Shown: positions 25,211 to 34,079, counted from the first letter of the stretch. The stretch: 54,571 bases of DNA from Anaerotignum sp. (GCF_030625865.1 NZ_DAOUQB010000020.1:1-54571); one strand, 5' to 3'. Translations and numbers: made by a program. The notes: a model not told the origin generated them from the letters alone.

Positions 25211-26239
25211 TTAATCAACCAAATTTACAACCAACGGAGTAACGTCCGTCTTTTCGGAAAGAATCCCTCTTTCATAGAGCCAATCCGCATTCTCCTGCCA
25301 TACACTGACTTCTTGATGCAAGAAAGGTGCATCCGCAGTTTCCATTACCGGCAAAAGCGTTTCCATACTTTTTTCTTCCACAGTCTTAGACAAGGGGAAG
25401 TTTTCTTCATTTTGGTTATCTAACAAAATTTGCAGGCTTTCTTCAGGGTTCCCCTTCATATCTGCAAAACTTTTCTGGCATGCCCGCAAAAACTTCTGAA
25501 TCTTCTCGGGATTATTCTCCACTGCATCCTTCCCCGCTAAAAGTACCAGCTCATACTGCTGAGGAACACCAAAATCAGTAGGGTAGAAGTAGTTGATTTC
25601 AAAACCATTTTCTTCAAGCTGTGGCACCTCATGGTTTACCATATTTCCGATTGTTGCATCCACCTGACCTGTGGTTAATGCAGTCATTAGGTCAAAGCCA
25701 ACATCAATAAATTGGCAATCATCTGCGGAAAGACCAACATTCTCTAACATGGATTTTATCTGTTCTTCGGAAAGCACCGTTCCGGAATAGCCTATTTTCT
25801 TACCTTTCAAATCATCTGCACCGTCAATCCCGCTGTCTTTTAAAGCAACAACAACGTTTAAAGAGCTTTGTGTCAATGCACCAACGGAAACAATGGGTAC
25901 GTTTTCCTCTGTGGCTGTTAAAATTGCATCCTGCAAATAATAGATGCCTAAATCCGCCTTGCCAGCAGCAGGAAGGGAAATCCCGTCATTGGGATTGGAA
26001 GGGAAATGAATAATCAAATTTAAGCCTTCCTCTGCAAAATACCCTTTTTCGATTCCTGTGTACAAAAAGCTGTGAATGGCATTGGGATACCAGTCCAAGA
26101 CAATGGAAAAGTCCTCAAGCTTCGTACCATCCTCAGCTGTATCCGTTGTTGTACTGTCGTTGCTGCCGCCACAGCCGGAAACGCCCACTGCCATCACTGC
26201 CGTCATTAAAAACGCAAATAATCTTTTTTTCATTTTCAT
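25211..26239 (-). CDS. thiY: ABC transporter substrate-binding lipoprotein, ThiY-like
   Basis: Periplasmic-type binding lipoprotein of the NMT1/THI5-like family, which binds pyrimidine precursors of thiamine such as formylaminopyrimidine. The signal peptide ends in a lipobox (VSGC) followed by GGSNDST. The hallmark FSIVLDWYPNAIHSFLYTGIEKGYFAEEGL lies at about residues 45-75 after cleavage numbering, then PAAGKADLGIYYLQ. I place the start at 26239 (MKMKKRLFAF) with GGAG upstream; it overlaps the permease gene by 4 nt. Gene context (TPP riboswitch, TenA) strongly supports the thiamine-pyrimidine role. Confidence 0.88.
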   Translation of the reverse strand: MKMKKRLFAFLMTAVMAVGVSGCGGSNDSTTTDTAEDGTKLEDFSIVLDWYPNAIHSFLYTGIEKGYFAEEGLNLIIHFPSNPNDGISLPAAGKADLGIYYLQDAILTATEENVPIVSVGALTQSSLNVVVALKDSGIDGADDLKGKKIGYSGTVLSEEQIKSMLENVGLSADDCQFIDVGFDLMTALTTGQVDATIGNMVNHEVPQLEENGFEINYFYPTDFGVPQQYELVLLAGKDAVENNPEKIQKFLRACQKSFADMKGNPEESLQILLDNQNEENFPLSKTVEEKSMETLLPVMETADAPFLHQEVSVWQENADWLYERGILSEKTDVTPLVVNLVD

Positions 26240-26979
26240 AATTCCTTTCTCCATTTAATTGTTTTATTTTCTATAATAGTAATTACCCAAACTGTCAGCA
26301 TTGCAACAATGGAGAGCAATACCACCGGCGCAAACACCCCGGCACCATCCAGCTGGGTCATCATTCTTTTGCTGAAATAGCCCAAGCCCTTTTGTGCCCC
26401 CAGCCACTCTGCAATGGCCGCACCAATTACGCTGAGGGGAATGGCCATTTTTATGGCTGAAAAAAAATGAGGCAATGCCGTGGGCAATTTTAACTTTAAA
26501 AAAACATCTTTCGAGGTAGCACCATAGGTAAACAGTAACTCCTCCATTTCCCGTTTTGTAGACTTAAATCCATCAAATACCGTAATGGCAATGGGGAAAA
26601 ATGTCATCAAAATGGTTACCAAAACCTTGCTCCAAATAGAATATCCAAACCAAAGGATAAATAAAGGTGCAATGGCAGTGGTGGGAATTGTCTGGGAGGC
26701 TACGATGATGGGATATAGTGCCTTTTCCAACTTTGGATTCCAATCCATGGAAATGGCTAATAATAATCCCAAGCCTACGGAAATGAAAAGCCCAAGGGCA
26801 GTTACACCCATGGTTGCGGGAAGATGTACCGTAAACAAGGGCACCCTCAATTCCCAAAGCCGCACCAAAATACCCGTAGGAGAGGGCAGTATATATGCCG
26901 CATCAATGCCCATGGCAACCCCTTGCCAAATCATCAATAAAATCAGCACCAATATAGCAGAAGGCAAGTTTTTTTTCAT
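26236..26979 (-). CDS. thiX: ABC transporter permease, ThiX-like
   Basis: Membrane subunit of the thiamine-precursor importer. The 247-residue protein has about six helices, the SsuC/TauC/ThiX-type start (LVLILLMIWQGVAM), and the cytoplasmic coupling loop MEELLFTYGATSKDVFLKLKLPTALPHFFSAIK near residues 139-171. It overlaps the ATPase gene upstream and the binding-protein gene downstream by 4 nt each, so all three are translationally coupled. Confidence 0.88.
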   Translation of the reverse strand: MKKNLPSAILVLILLMIWQGVAMGIDAAYILPSPTGILVRLWELRVPLFTVHLPATMGVTALGLFISVGLGLLLAISMDWNPKLEKALYPIIVASQTIPTTAIAPLFILWFGYSIWSKVLVTILMTFFPIAITVFDGFKSTKREMEELLFTYGATSKDVFLKLKLPTALPHFFSAIKMAIPLSVIGAAIAEWLGAQKGLGYFSKRMMTQLDGAGVFAPVVLLSIVAMLTVWVITIIENKTIKWRKEL

Positions 26980-27731
26980 AGACTCACACTCCTTCTAAGC
27001 TTTCCAATCAAACTTTCCTTTAATTCAACAATTTCCCCCTGTTTCAAATCTCCACGATTTCTGGGATAGCCTAAGGGTACTTCAATGGACTCCATTTGGG
27101 TAAATGGTCTTGCATCCTGAATAATATAAATCTTTTTTGCCAGAAAAATGGCCTCCTCCACATCATGAGTAATAAACAATATGGTTTTGTGATAATGCAC
27201 CCACTGCTGTAACAGCCATTCCTGCATATCTACCCTTGTGAGATAGTCCAAGGCACTGAAGGGTTCATCTAATAAAAGCATATCTGCGCCGGAAAGCAAT
27301 GTTCTGGCAAAAGCCGCCCTTTGCTTCATCCCCCCCGATAAATCCTTAGGGTATTTTTGGGCATAATCAGATAGACCAACCTGCTCTAACACCTGAGATG
27401 CCCGCTTTCCTTGCTCCCCAAGGGGTATCTTTGCCAGCTCCATGGGGAGACAGACATTTTTCTCAATACTGCGCCACGGAAAAAGCAAGTCCTTTTGGGG
27501 CATAAAGGCACTATAATTTTTTATAGTTTCAATGGGCTTTTCGTCCACCAAAATTTTTCCTCTATCAGGCCGCTCCAAACCGTTAATCAGGCGAAAAATT
27601 GTACTTTTTCCGCAGCCACTGGCACCGATAATGGCCACCAGCTCCCCATCTTCCACCTGAAAAGACAAATCCTCCATCATCCCCTGCACGTCCCCAGGGT
27701 AACGGAAGGATACTCCTTCAAATCGTAGCAT
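26976..27731 (-). CDS. thiZ: ABC transporter ATP-binding protein, ThiZ-like
   Basis: ATPase subunit of the thiamine-precursor importer. The start at 27731 has AAGGAGTG upstream; the longer frame to 27797 overlaps tenA and is not supported. Walker A GASGCGKST at residues 36-44, Q-loop near 79 (FMPQKD), signature LSGGMKQR at 131-138, Walker B MLLLDEP at 151-157, and ITHDVEEA with the switch His. About 251 residues. The sequence belongs to the nitrate/sulfonate/taurine ATPase group; the thiamine role comes from context. Confidence 0.9.
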   Translation of the reverse strand: MLRFEGVSFRYPGDVQGMMEDLSFQVEDGELVAIIGASGCGKSTIFRLINGLERPDRGKILVDEKPIETIKNYSAFMPQKDLLFPWRSIEKNVCLPMELAKIPLGEQGKRASQVLEQVGLSDYAQKYPKDLSGGMKQRAAFARTLLSGADMLLLDEPFSALDYLTRVDMQEWLLQQWVHYHKTILFITHDVEEAIFLAKKIYIIQDARPFTQMESIEVPLGYPRNRGDLKQGEIVELKESLIGKLRRSVSL

Positions 27732-27747
27732 TACGCCACACTCCTTT

Positions 27748-28413
27748 TTAGTCCCCCATATCCATATGGTAGGCCATCTCCCAAAAATCTTTTTCATATC
27801 GGCAGCAATTTAAGAATACCTCTTTTAAATAATCTTCCTTTTTCACGGAAATATCCACACCAAGTTCATTTACCGCATCCATAATTTCGTCAACACTCCT
27901 GATGTATTCCGCAGAGGCATAGCCTGCCACCCATTCCCCGTAGAGGGGATGCTCCAAGGCTCCGGGAATCTTTTCAAGATTTTGCCCAATCATTTGATAG
28001 CTCCAAGCACAAGATAATACCGCCACCAATACATCCAAAACATCGCCTTTGTAGGCAACATCCAGCATATACGAAGTATAGGATTGATTTGCCAGAGCTG
28101 TTTTTGTAGTAGCAATTTCCTGATTGGTGATTCCCAAACGCTTCATATAAATTTTATGTACATCCATCTCTCCATCCAGCGTATCATGCACCATGCAAGC
28201 AAAACGCCGCATTAAAACCTCATCTTCCGCCTTTAGAATACCCAAAGCAAACACCTTTGCATACTGTAATAAATAGCGGTAGTCTTGTACCATGTAAAAA
28301 CGAAAGCTGTCCTCCCTTAAGGTGCCCTCTCCCAATTCCTTCACAAAGGGCTGATTCAAATAGCCCTCCCAAATATCCTTTACTTCTTCATACAACCGAT
28401 CTGTTAAACTCAT
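27748..28413 (-). CDS. tenA: TenA family thiaminase II / aminopyrimidine aminohydrolase
   Basis: Hydrolyses aminomethyl-pyrimidine breakdown products of thiamine to hydroxymethylpyrimidine for salvage. The start at 28413 (MSLTDRLYEE) is set by AAAGGTGG. Residues match the Bacillus subtilis active site: D44, Y47, Y112, C135 in LSCAWSY, Y139, and the Glu in RYEKDFWEMAY (207). About 221 residues, normal length, so the enzyme looks intact. It is first in the operon behind a TPP riboswitch, followed by the ThiZ-ThiX-ThiY transporter. Together they form a salvage pathway for degraded thiamine taken from outside. Confidence 0.95.
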   Translation of the reverse strand: MSLTDRLYEEVKDIWEGYLNQPFVKELGEGTLREDSFRFYMVQDYRYLLQYAKVFALGILKAEDEVLMRRFACMVHDTLDGEMDVHKIYMKRLGITNQEIATTKTALANQSYTSYMLDVAYKGDVLDVLVAVLSCAWSYQMIGQNLEKIPGALEHPLYGEWVAGYASAEYIRSVDEIMDAVNELGVDISVKKEDYLKEVFLNCCRYEKDFWEMAYHMDMGD

Positions 28414-28606
28414 TTTTTTCCACCTTTCTTTCATTTCTTATAGGCAGGGATTTGCAGAATCAAAAGGCATATTAATCGCCCTGTAAGCATTGCAAAATTA
28501 TTTTAAGTTCTTTAAAATAAAAGTAATTGCTCCAACTGGGACAAGACGTACAGTATAAAATGAAATAACTGGGTTAATCCTGTCCTTGACAACTTGAAGA
28601 ATCCGC

Positions 28607-28638
28607 TAAAAAAAAGCCTTTCCCCAAATAGGGAAAGA
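28607..28638 (-). terminator. Attenuator terminator of the TPP riboswitch
   Basis: Minus-strand hairpin CTTTCCC-TATTTG-GGGAAAG followed by GC and eight T residues, directly after the aptamer. This fits transcriptional control, with termination when TPP is bound. Confidence 0.85.
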
Positions 28639-28660
28639 CCTTATGCTTTCAAATTAAAAT

Positions 28661-28751
28661 TGCTTCCCTCCGTTGGTGCTAACCACATCAAGTTCAAAGG
28701 GTTGGAAAACGAATTCCTCTCAGCTTTGATAAATCAAAGCACCCCCAGCCT
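28661..28751 (-). promoter_or_regulatory. TPP riboswitch (thi box)
   Basis: Reading the minus strand, the aptamer has the GGGGGTGC start, the CTGAGAGGA motif, then ACCCTTTGAACTTGAT and GTTAGCACCAACGGAGGGA. These are the two conserved pyrophosphate and pyrimidine sensor segments of the thi box. It controls tenA and the thi transporter. Confidence 0.95.
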
Positions 28752-28774
28752 TTTTATTAAGTTGTATTGATTTC

Positions 28775-28803
28775 ATTATAGTATAAATCATTCACCTTGT
28801 AAA
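28775..28803 (-). promoter_or_regulatory. Promoter of the tenA operon
   Basis: On the minus strand TTTACA (28798-28803), 17-bp spacer, TATAAT (28775-28780), about 25 bp before the riboswitch. Confidence 0.8.
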
Positions 28804-28845
28804 CAAAATTATGGGTTTAAATAAACAATCTTACGAAAATTTTCC

Positions 28846-28873
28846 TTGCATTTTTTGAAAAAGAATTTAAACT
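28846..28873 (+). promoter_or_regulatory. Probable promoter of the ThrE-like pair
   Basis: TTGCAT (28846-28851), 16-bp spacer, TAAACT (28868-28873), 50 bp before the start of the next gene. Confidence 0.4.
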
Positions 28874-28922
28874 GTAGGTTACACACTTTACAAAAAAATC
28901 CTTTTCAAGGGGGTATTGATAA

Positions 28923-29675
28923 ATGGATGATAACATTCTTTTAAAATTTGCTTTAGATGCAGGTGAGATTATGCTCACCAGCGGTGCCGAAACACATCGA
29001 GTTCAAGACACCATGCATCGCATTCTATCAGTCAGCCATTCCAGCAATGTAGAAGCTATGGCAATGAGTACGTTTTTGATTGTCAGCATTCCCAGCGAAA
29101 AATCGGGTTCTCTAACCTTGACCCGTGGTATATATAACCGCTCGGTAAACTTTGGAAAGATCTGCGCCGTAAACGAGATTTCCAGAGCTTTTGTTTCGGG
29201 GCAAATTTCCTTGGAGGAGGGGTCAAAACGTCTGGAAGAAATCAGACATACCACCGCCAATTCTTCCATATCCCGTATTCTCTGCTCCGGTATTGCCTGT
29301 AGTGGCTTTACCCTGGTTTTGCATGGCTCTTGGAGTGATGCCATAGCAGCCTTTATTTTCGGTCTGATGATCGGTGTCGTTTTAAAATACAGCAGAAAAT
29401 CAAAACTACCCTATTTTTTCACCTGTCTGATTGGTGGATTTATTGCAGGATCCGGTTCTGTAATTTTCCAAAGACTCGTTCCGACAGCAGGTGCTGATAT
29501 GATTATTATTGGTAGTATTATGCCCCTGCTGCCGGGTATGACCATGACCAACAGCATTCGTGATATTATGGAAGGGCACTTAATCAGCGGCACCACAAAA
29601 ATGGTAGAGGCTTTACTGATTGCCTTTTCCATTGCCGGCGGTGTAGGCTTTGGAATTACAATTTTTGGAATGTAA
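28923..29675 (+). CDS. Threonine/serine exporter-like protein, large (ThrE N-domain) subunit
   Basis: A 250-residue membrane protein of the DUF1212/ThrE family. The cytoplasmic N-terminal part carries LDAGEIMLTSGAETHRVQDTMHRI (residues 10-33) and MAMSTFLIVSIPSE, both typical of the family. The C-terminal half has about five helices with MPLLPGMTMTNSIRDIMEGHLISG near 203-226. In corynebacterial ThrE the two halves are fused; here the second half is the next gene. AAGGGGG precedes the ATG. Export of amino acids or other small acids (YjjP acts in succinate export) are both possible. Confidence 0.88.
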   Translation: MDDNILLKFALDAGEIMLTSGAETHRVQDTMHRILSVSHSSNVEAMAMSTFLIVSIPSEKSGSLTLTRGIYNRSVNFGKICAVNEISRAFVSGQISLEEGSKRLEEIRHTTANSSISRILCSGIACSGFTLVLHGSWSDAIAAFIFGLMIGVVLKYSRKSKLPYFFTCLIGGFIAGSGSVIFQRLVPTAGADMIIIGSIMPLLPGMTMTNSIRDIMEGHLISGTTKMVEALLIAFSIAGGVGFGITIFGM

Positions 29676-29689
29676 GGAGGAAATCGAAA

Positions 29690-30193
29690 ATGACTTTTAT
29701 TATTATATTATTTGAATCTTTTATGTCTTTTTGCGCCTGCATCGCATTTTCCATTTTATTTGATGCACCAAAAAAAGAATTGATTTTCTGCGGCATTTCC
29801 GGGGGCATCAGCTGGTTTTTATACGCATCGTTGGCACTGTACCTAACCCCCACCATGGCAACGCTGATTTCCACTGTATTTGTCACCGCATTTTCCAGGT
29901 TTGCTTCTTACCATAGGCAAGCCCCTTCCACCGTCTATCATATTCCCGGCATTATGCCTTTAGTCCCTGGTACCGCCATATACAATACCATGGCTTCAGC
30001 CCTAAATGGCACAGTTTTAGAAACCTATACCAATATATTATTGGGATTAAAGCTGGCGGGAGCAATCGGTGCTGGCTCAATCCTGATTTTAGCCCTGCCA
30101 TATTCTTTTTTTGAGATTATTCCGAGGCGGCAAAAAAAGCAGAAAAAAATTTCTGCTTTTAACAACTTCAAGAAAAAAAAGAAAAGACCTTGA
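29690..30193 (+). CDS. Threonine/serine exporter-like protein, small subunit
   Basis: A 167-residue DUF3815/YjjB-type membrane protein, the partner of the gene 14 bp upstream. It has about five helices and the PGIMPLVPGTAIYNTM motif near residues 86-101 that mirrors the PLLPGMTMTNS motif of the large subunit. The C-terminus is strongly basic (RRQKKQKK and a KKKKRP end). AAGGAGG precedes the ATG. No T-rich terminator follows; the stop runs directly into an array of palindromes. Confidence 0.85.
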   Translation: MTFIIILFESFMSFCACIAFSILFDAPKKELIFCGISGGISWFLYASLALYLTPTMATLISTVFVTAFSRFASYHRQAPSTVYHIPGIMPLVPGTAIYNTMASALNGTVLETYTNILLGLKLAGAIGAGSILILALPYSFFEIIPRRQKKQKKISAFNNFKKKKKRP

Positions 30194-30388
30194 GGGCTTT
30201 GCCCTCAAACTCCCACAAGGGTTTCTGGTCATCACTTTTGCTTCGCAAAAGCCGACTTCGCCGTCTGCCCTATCTTGGGCAGTGAGTGGTCATCACTTTG
30301 CTTCGCAAAGCTGTCCTACGGACAGATGGCATATCTTTGCCATTGCCACCTTGACCGATAAAGAGGGGCAGACAATGTCTGCCCCTCT
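30190..30388. repeat. Array of short palindromes
   Basis: In 200 bp there are at least seven small inverted repeats: TTGAGGGC/GCCCTCAA (30190-30208), CTTTTGC/GCAAAAG (30235-30251), CTGCCC/GGGCAG (30265-30282), CTTTGC/GCAAAG (30296-30310), CTGTCC/GGACAG (30311-30325), ATGGCA/TGCCAT (30326-30343) and AGAGGGGCAGAC/GTCTGCCCCTCT (30362-30388). The last serves as minus-strand terminator for recR. GTCATCACTTT-GCTTCGCAAA is repeated twice, with one base of difference in the spacing. Confidence 0.75.
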
Positions 30389-30435
30389 AAGAAATGAAAA
30401 GGTCTCCCCTTTACATTTTCCATTCTAATTTTTAT

Positions 30436-31032
30436 CTACAATTCCCTTCTGCCTTCTAAAGCACGGGAAAGGGTTATTTCATCAACATATTCCAAATCTC
30501 CGCCTACAGGTACACCATTTGCAATTCTTGTCACCTTTACTCCAAAAGGCTTCAAAAGCTTACTGATATACATAGCCGTAGCCTCCCCCTCTACATTGGG
30601 GTTTGTGGCAAGAATGACCTCCTTTACGGTGTCATCCATACGGCTCACCAATTCTTTTAAGCGAATATCCTGGGGAGTCACCCCCAACATGGGAGAAATG
30701 GCACCATGTAATACATGATATACTCCATGGAACTCTTTGGTTCGCTCGTATGCCGCCATATCCCTTGGATCCTCCACCACCATAATCACACTGTGGTCTC
30801 TCTTTAAATTTGCACAAACGGGACAAATTTCTTCCTCCGTCAAATTACAGCAAACAGAACAATAACGAACCTTATCCCGTGCTTCCAAAATTGCTTGGGA
30901 TAGCGTAGCAACTTCATCCCTTGGCATATGGATAATGTGAAATGCAAGCCTTTGGGCTGATTTCCCGCCAATGCCCGGTAAAGCCGCCAATTCCTCAATC
31001 AATCGTGTAACGGGATTTCCGTAATAATTCAT
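30436..31032 (-). CDS. recR: Recombination mediator protein RecR
   Basis: Ring-forming DNA-binding protein that helps load RecA in RecFOR gap repair. The 198-residue protein has the helix-hairpin-helix [18 protein letters not shown] (residues 11-28), the zinc finger [16 protein letters not shown] near 57-72, and the Toprim domain with [12 protein letters not shown] and [20 protein letters not shown] precedes the ATG. It follows ybaB by 15 bp, in the conserved dnaX-ybaB-recR order. Confidence 0.97.
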   Translation of the reverse strand: MNYYGNPVTRLIEELAALPGIGGKSAQRLAFHIIHMPRDEVATLSQAILEARDKVRYCSVCCNLTEEEICPVCANLKRDHSVIMVVEDPRDMAAYERTKEFHGVYHVLHGAISPMLGVTPQDIRLKELVSRMDDTVKEVILATNPNVEGEATAMYISKLLKPFGVKVTRIANGVPVGGDLEYVDEITLSRALEGRREL

Positions 31033-31047
31033 AATATCCCTCTTTTA

Positions 31048-31383
31048 TCAGAAGCCCATGCCCATACCGCCGGTCATTCTGCCCATTTCGTTATTATACA
31101 TTTCTTCTACCTGACGAATTGCTTCGTTTACGGCAGAAATAATTAAATCTTCCAGCATTTCTACATCATCGGGGTCTACCACATCAGGGTTTAATTTTAA
31201 TTCTTTGATTTCTTTCTTTCCTGTGATAACCACCTTAACTGCACCGCCGCCACTGGTCATTTCCAGTGTTCTATCTGCCAGCTCCTCCTGCTTTTCCTGC
31301 ATTTGCTTTTGCATTTTCTGTGCCTGCTTCATTAAATTATTCATATTCATGCCGCCCATACCGGGAAAACCGCCTTTTGCCAT
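31048..31383 (-). CDS. ybaB: YbaB/EbfC family nucleoid-associated protein
   Basis: Small dimeric DNA-binding protein. The 111-residue product has a Gly/Met-rich start, the helix [27 protein letters not shown] (residues 15-41), and [33 protein letters not shown], the family core, with a Met/Gly-rich tail. TAGGAGG precedes the ATG. It lies between dnaX and recR as in most Firmicutes. Confidence 0.95.
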   Translation of the reverse strand: MAKGGFPGMGGMNMNNLMKQAQKMQKQMQEKQEELADRTLEMTSGGGAVKVVITGKKEIKELKLNPDVVDPDDVEMLEDLIISAVNEAIRQVEEMYNNEMGRMTGGMGMGF

Positions 31384-31456
31384 ATTGTATTCCTCCTAAG
31401 TTATATACATTAATTTATACTATTTTATAATAAAACACCTGCTTCACGCAAGCTTT

Positions 31457-33049
31457 TTACTCCTCAAAATCCGCCTCCGGGAAATAACTGCCGATGAGAC
31501 TTTCAAATTCTGCATCTTCTGCCACATCCTCCGCCTTACCATAGGCTGACTCATACCACTGGTCGTATTCTTCTTTCGTAATTGTTCGCAGTTGAAAAGC
31601 CTTACCCACTGCCTTTTCCAGCAAAGTCTCAATTTGCTCCATATTTTTATGCAGCATATCCGTTAGTGCCGCATAGGCACAAATTAAATAGACACACTCA
31701 TCGTCTTTAAAGCCAATTTCAACCTGCATCAATTGACTTTTCAGAATCACGTCGCCAACCTCACTACGCAACAGCGGCCATTCTTCTTTCAGCTTCTTTC
31801 GATCCTCCGGAAGGGCAGGTGGTTTTTTCTTAGGTTTTGGCGGTTCCTTCTTCTGTGCCTTATCTCCCACCACCTGTGTCTGCACCGTTACCCCCTGGGC
31901 AACTTGCCGTTCCAAGCCTGCAATTCTTGCAGCCAAGGCAGTTACATCCATTTGCGTCCATGGGGCACATAGGCGCAAGAGCTCAACCTCCAATAAAATT
32001 CTCTCGTTAGCACTGTAACGCATATCACTTTGCAAAAAAGAAAAACGCTCAATCAAAAAGATGGCTTCTTGAGGAGATAAAAATGCACTGCACCCTTTCA
32101 GGCGTTCCAAGTTCTCCCCAGAAATATCCAATATTCCTGTAGCATCGCCAATGGTAGTAACCATCAAAAAATTACGAAGGTGCTGTAAATATTCCGATAC
32201 AAACTGCTTGATATCTCTGCCAGAATGCATCATCTCCTCTACCAGCTCCATCACACGATGGCTATCCTTTTTACCCAATGCCTTTGTCATCTCAAAAAGT
32301 ACCGTTTGATCCACAGCACCCATAACGTCCAAAACCATTTCCAACGTTACCTTTTCGCCGCTGTAAAAAGCCAGACACTGATCCAAAATACTTAAAGAAT
32401 CACGCATAGAGCCATCACCAAGCTGTGCAACGTATCGAACAGCTTCCAGTGTAATCTCCTGCCCTTCCTCCGCCAAATAGCCCCTAAGGGTTTCAGCAAT
32501 ATCATCTGTGGTAATTCTACGAAAATCAAAGCGCTGACATCGAGAAAGAATGGTAGCAGGCACCTTTTGAGGGTCCGTTGTAGCCAAAATAAAAATAACA
32601 TGGGCCGGGGGCTCCTCTAAGGTTTTTAACAATGCATTAAACGCACTGTTGGACAGCATATGCACCTCGTCAATAATATAGACCTTATAATACCCCTCAG
32701 TCGGTGGATACTTTACTTCCTCTCGAATTTCTCTTATATTATCCACGCTGTTATTTGATGCTGCATCGATTTCTATAACATTCATACTTCTGCCCTGTAA
32801 AATTTCCTTACAAAGGGCACATTCATTGCAAGGTTCTCCATCTTCTGTGGGAGAAAGACAATTTATGACCCGAGCAAATATTTTTGCAGTAGAGGTTTTT
32901 CCCGTTCCTCTTGTGCCGCAAAACAAATAGGCATGGGAAACCCTCCCTGTTTTTATCTGATTTTTCAGGGTTTTTACAATATGCTCTTGTCCAATCACTC
33001 CGGCAAAGGTATTGGGCCTGTATTTTCTGTATAATGCCGTATAGGACAT
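31457..33049 (-). CDS. dnaX: DNA polymerase III subunit gamma/tau
   Basis: Clamp-loader ATPase of the replicative polymerase. The 530-residue protein has Walker A GTRGTGKTST (about residues 45-54), four Zn-binding Cys in CLSPTEDGEPCNECALC (64-80), Walker B DEVHML near 125, and sensor-1 ATTDPQKVP with the SRCQRFDF segment. The C-terminal tau-like region is short with a Lys/Pro linker (KKEPPKPKKKPP). I see no A-run frameshift signal needed for a gamma form. AAGGAGGG precedes the ATG. Upstream is the SRP RNA gene, with one + strand orphan gene in between. Confidence 0.97.
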   Translation of the reverse strand: MSYTALYRKYRPNTFAGVIGQEHIVKTLKNQIKTGRVSHAYLFCGTRGTGKTSTAKIFARVINCLSPTEDGEPCNECALCKEILQGRSMNVIEIDAASNNSVDNIREIREEVKYPPTEGYYKVYIIDEVHMLSNSAFNALLKTLEEPPAHVIFILATTDPQKVPATILSRCQRFDFRRITTDDIAETLRGYLAEEGQEITLEAVRYVAQLGDGSMRDSLSILDQCLAFYSGEKVTLEMVLDVMGAVDQTVLFEMTKALGKKDSHRVMELVEEMMHSGRDIKQFVSEYLQHLRNFLMVTTIGDATGILDISGENLERLKGCSAFLSPQEAIFLIERFSFLQSDMRYSANERILLEVELLRLCAPWTQMDVTALAARIAGLERQVAQGVTVQTQVVGDKAQKKEPPKPKKKPPALPEDRKKLKEEWPLLRSEVGDVILKSQLMQVEIGFKDDECVYLICAYAALTDMLHKNMEQIETLLEKAVGKAFQLRTITKEEYDQWYESAYGKAEDVAEDAEFESLIGSYFPEADFEE

Positions 33050-33190
33050 GGTCTCCCTCCTTTTTTATTCTCACGTCAGTATACCATATGGCAGAAAAAA
33101 TGGAAAGCTTACCTAATCCCTGTACACTGCCACTATACTACGTATTTATTTAACAAAAGTCCTAAAATGTATTTTTTTGTAGAATTACTT

Positions 33191-33221
33191 TTGATGTAAT
33201 TTTTTTCACAAATGCTATAAT
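33191..33221 (+). promoter_or_regulatory. Promoter of the orphan gene at 33386
   Basis: TATAAT at 33216-33221 with TGC before it (extended -10) and TTGATG upstream at a long 19-bp spacing. The leader would be about 155 nt. Confidence 0.5.
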
Positions 33222-33385
33222 AAAAATAAAAGAGTTGTGTTTAAACTACATTTTACGATTGTTTTCCAGATTTATTCTTTTACTGATACAAATAGCGGGA
33301 AATGTGTTTTCACAACTGTGCTTTAGAATGATACGCAATGCTGCAACGGAAAATAACAATTCTATTTTCAAAAGGAGCATATTCT

Positions 33386-33727
33386 ATGAGAAGTCAATGG
33401 GAGAATTACAATGAAGATCTTTTAGAGTATTTAACAACCCTAACAAAAAACAACTATATTTCAAATTTATTCTATAATACACCCTTTATTGTCATTAGCC
33501 ACGCAATTTCCTCCATTCCCGCCGATGTATATTCATTAACACAATGGGAGGAAGCAACCTTTTATTTAATCAGAAAGAAAAAGTCCTTTGACTCCAGTGA
33601 AGAAGCAATTCATTTCCTTGCTGACCTCGGACAAACCATAACGGAATCTCCTTATGAATTTTTGGTACACAGCAATCTTAAAAATAAATCTATCCAAAAA
33701 GCCAAACATACAAATCTCATCCAATAA
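33386..33727 (+). CDS. Hypothetical protein, 113 residues
   Basis: I choose the ATG at 33386 because AAAAGGAG lies 10 nt upstream; an in-frame ATG at 33338 lacks a site. The product is soluble, with aromatic-rich helices (QWENYNEDLLEYLTTL, then FYNTPFIVISHAISSIPADVY) and a basic tail. No family is recognised. It has its own promoter and shares a bidirectional terminator with the SRP RNA gene. It is the only + strand gene in the otherwise conserved tadA-SRP-dnaX-ybaB-recR block, so it is an insertion relative to the usual order. Confidence 0.65.
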   Translation: MRSQWENYNEDLLEYLTTLTKNNYISNLFYNTPFIVISHAISSIPADVYSLTQWEEATFYLIRKKKSFDSSEEAIHFLADLGQTITESPYEFLVHSNLKNKSIQKAKHTNLIQ

Positions 33728-33766
33728 AAAAGGCAGTTATCAGTAAAAACCAATTTCTGCCTTTTC
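33726..33766. terminator. Bidirectional terminator
   Basis: AAAAAAGGCAG and CTGCCTTTT arms around a 20-nt loop. It can end the orphan gene on the + strand and the SRP RNA on the minus strand. Confidence 0.75.
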
Positions 33767-33812
33767 ATATTCTTTGGACAAAGTCCAATATCATTTAGAA
33801 TTATTATAGAAA

Positions 33813-34079
33813 TCCGTGCATCTGTTTTTGTTACAACGCCCGACACGTTACCGTGTTCCACGACTCCTCTCCAGCACCCTTACAACACACAGAAGTAGAC
33901 TGCTTAGTGCTGCTGCCTTCCGACCCTGACACGATTCACAGGCTCCTATTGCGTAAGACCAAAGCATCAACGCCACTTTCCACGGGCAGGCTGTCAAGCG
34001 CTGTACCGAGAACAGACATCACCCTCACTATAGCGGATTGTGAGTACAGGGCACCGCTACCTCCCCGGCTAGCACGGAA
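33813..34079 (-). ncRNA. ffs: Signal recognition particle RNA, large Gram-positive type
   Basis: About 267 nt. The minus strand carries the universally conserved SRP domain IV segment GTCAGGGTCGGAAGGCAGCA followed by GCACTAAG, with the tetraloop GGAA. Near the 5' end it has GCTAGCCGGGGAGGTAGCGG and GCCCTGTA, typical of the Alu domain of Bacillus/Clostridium scRNA. The ends pair (CCGTGC at the 5' end, GCACGG at the 3' end). Position between tadA and dnaX matches Bacillus subtilis scr. Exact ends are set by this pairing and could shift by a few bases. Confidence 0.95.

Noticed and set aside
30190-30388. Possible CRISPR array because of regularly placed palindromes
   Set aside because: Repeats are short, different from each other, and there are no equal-length unique spacers or cas genes.
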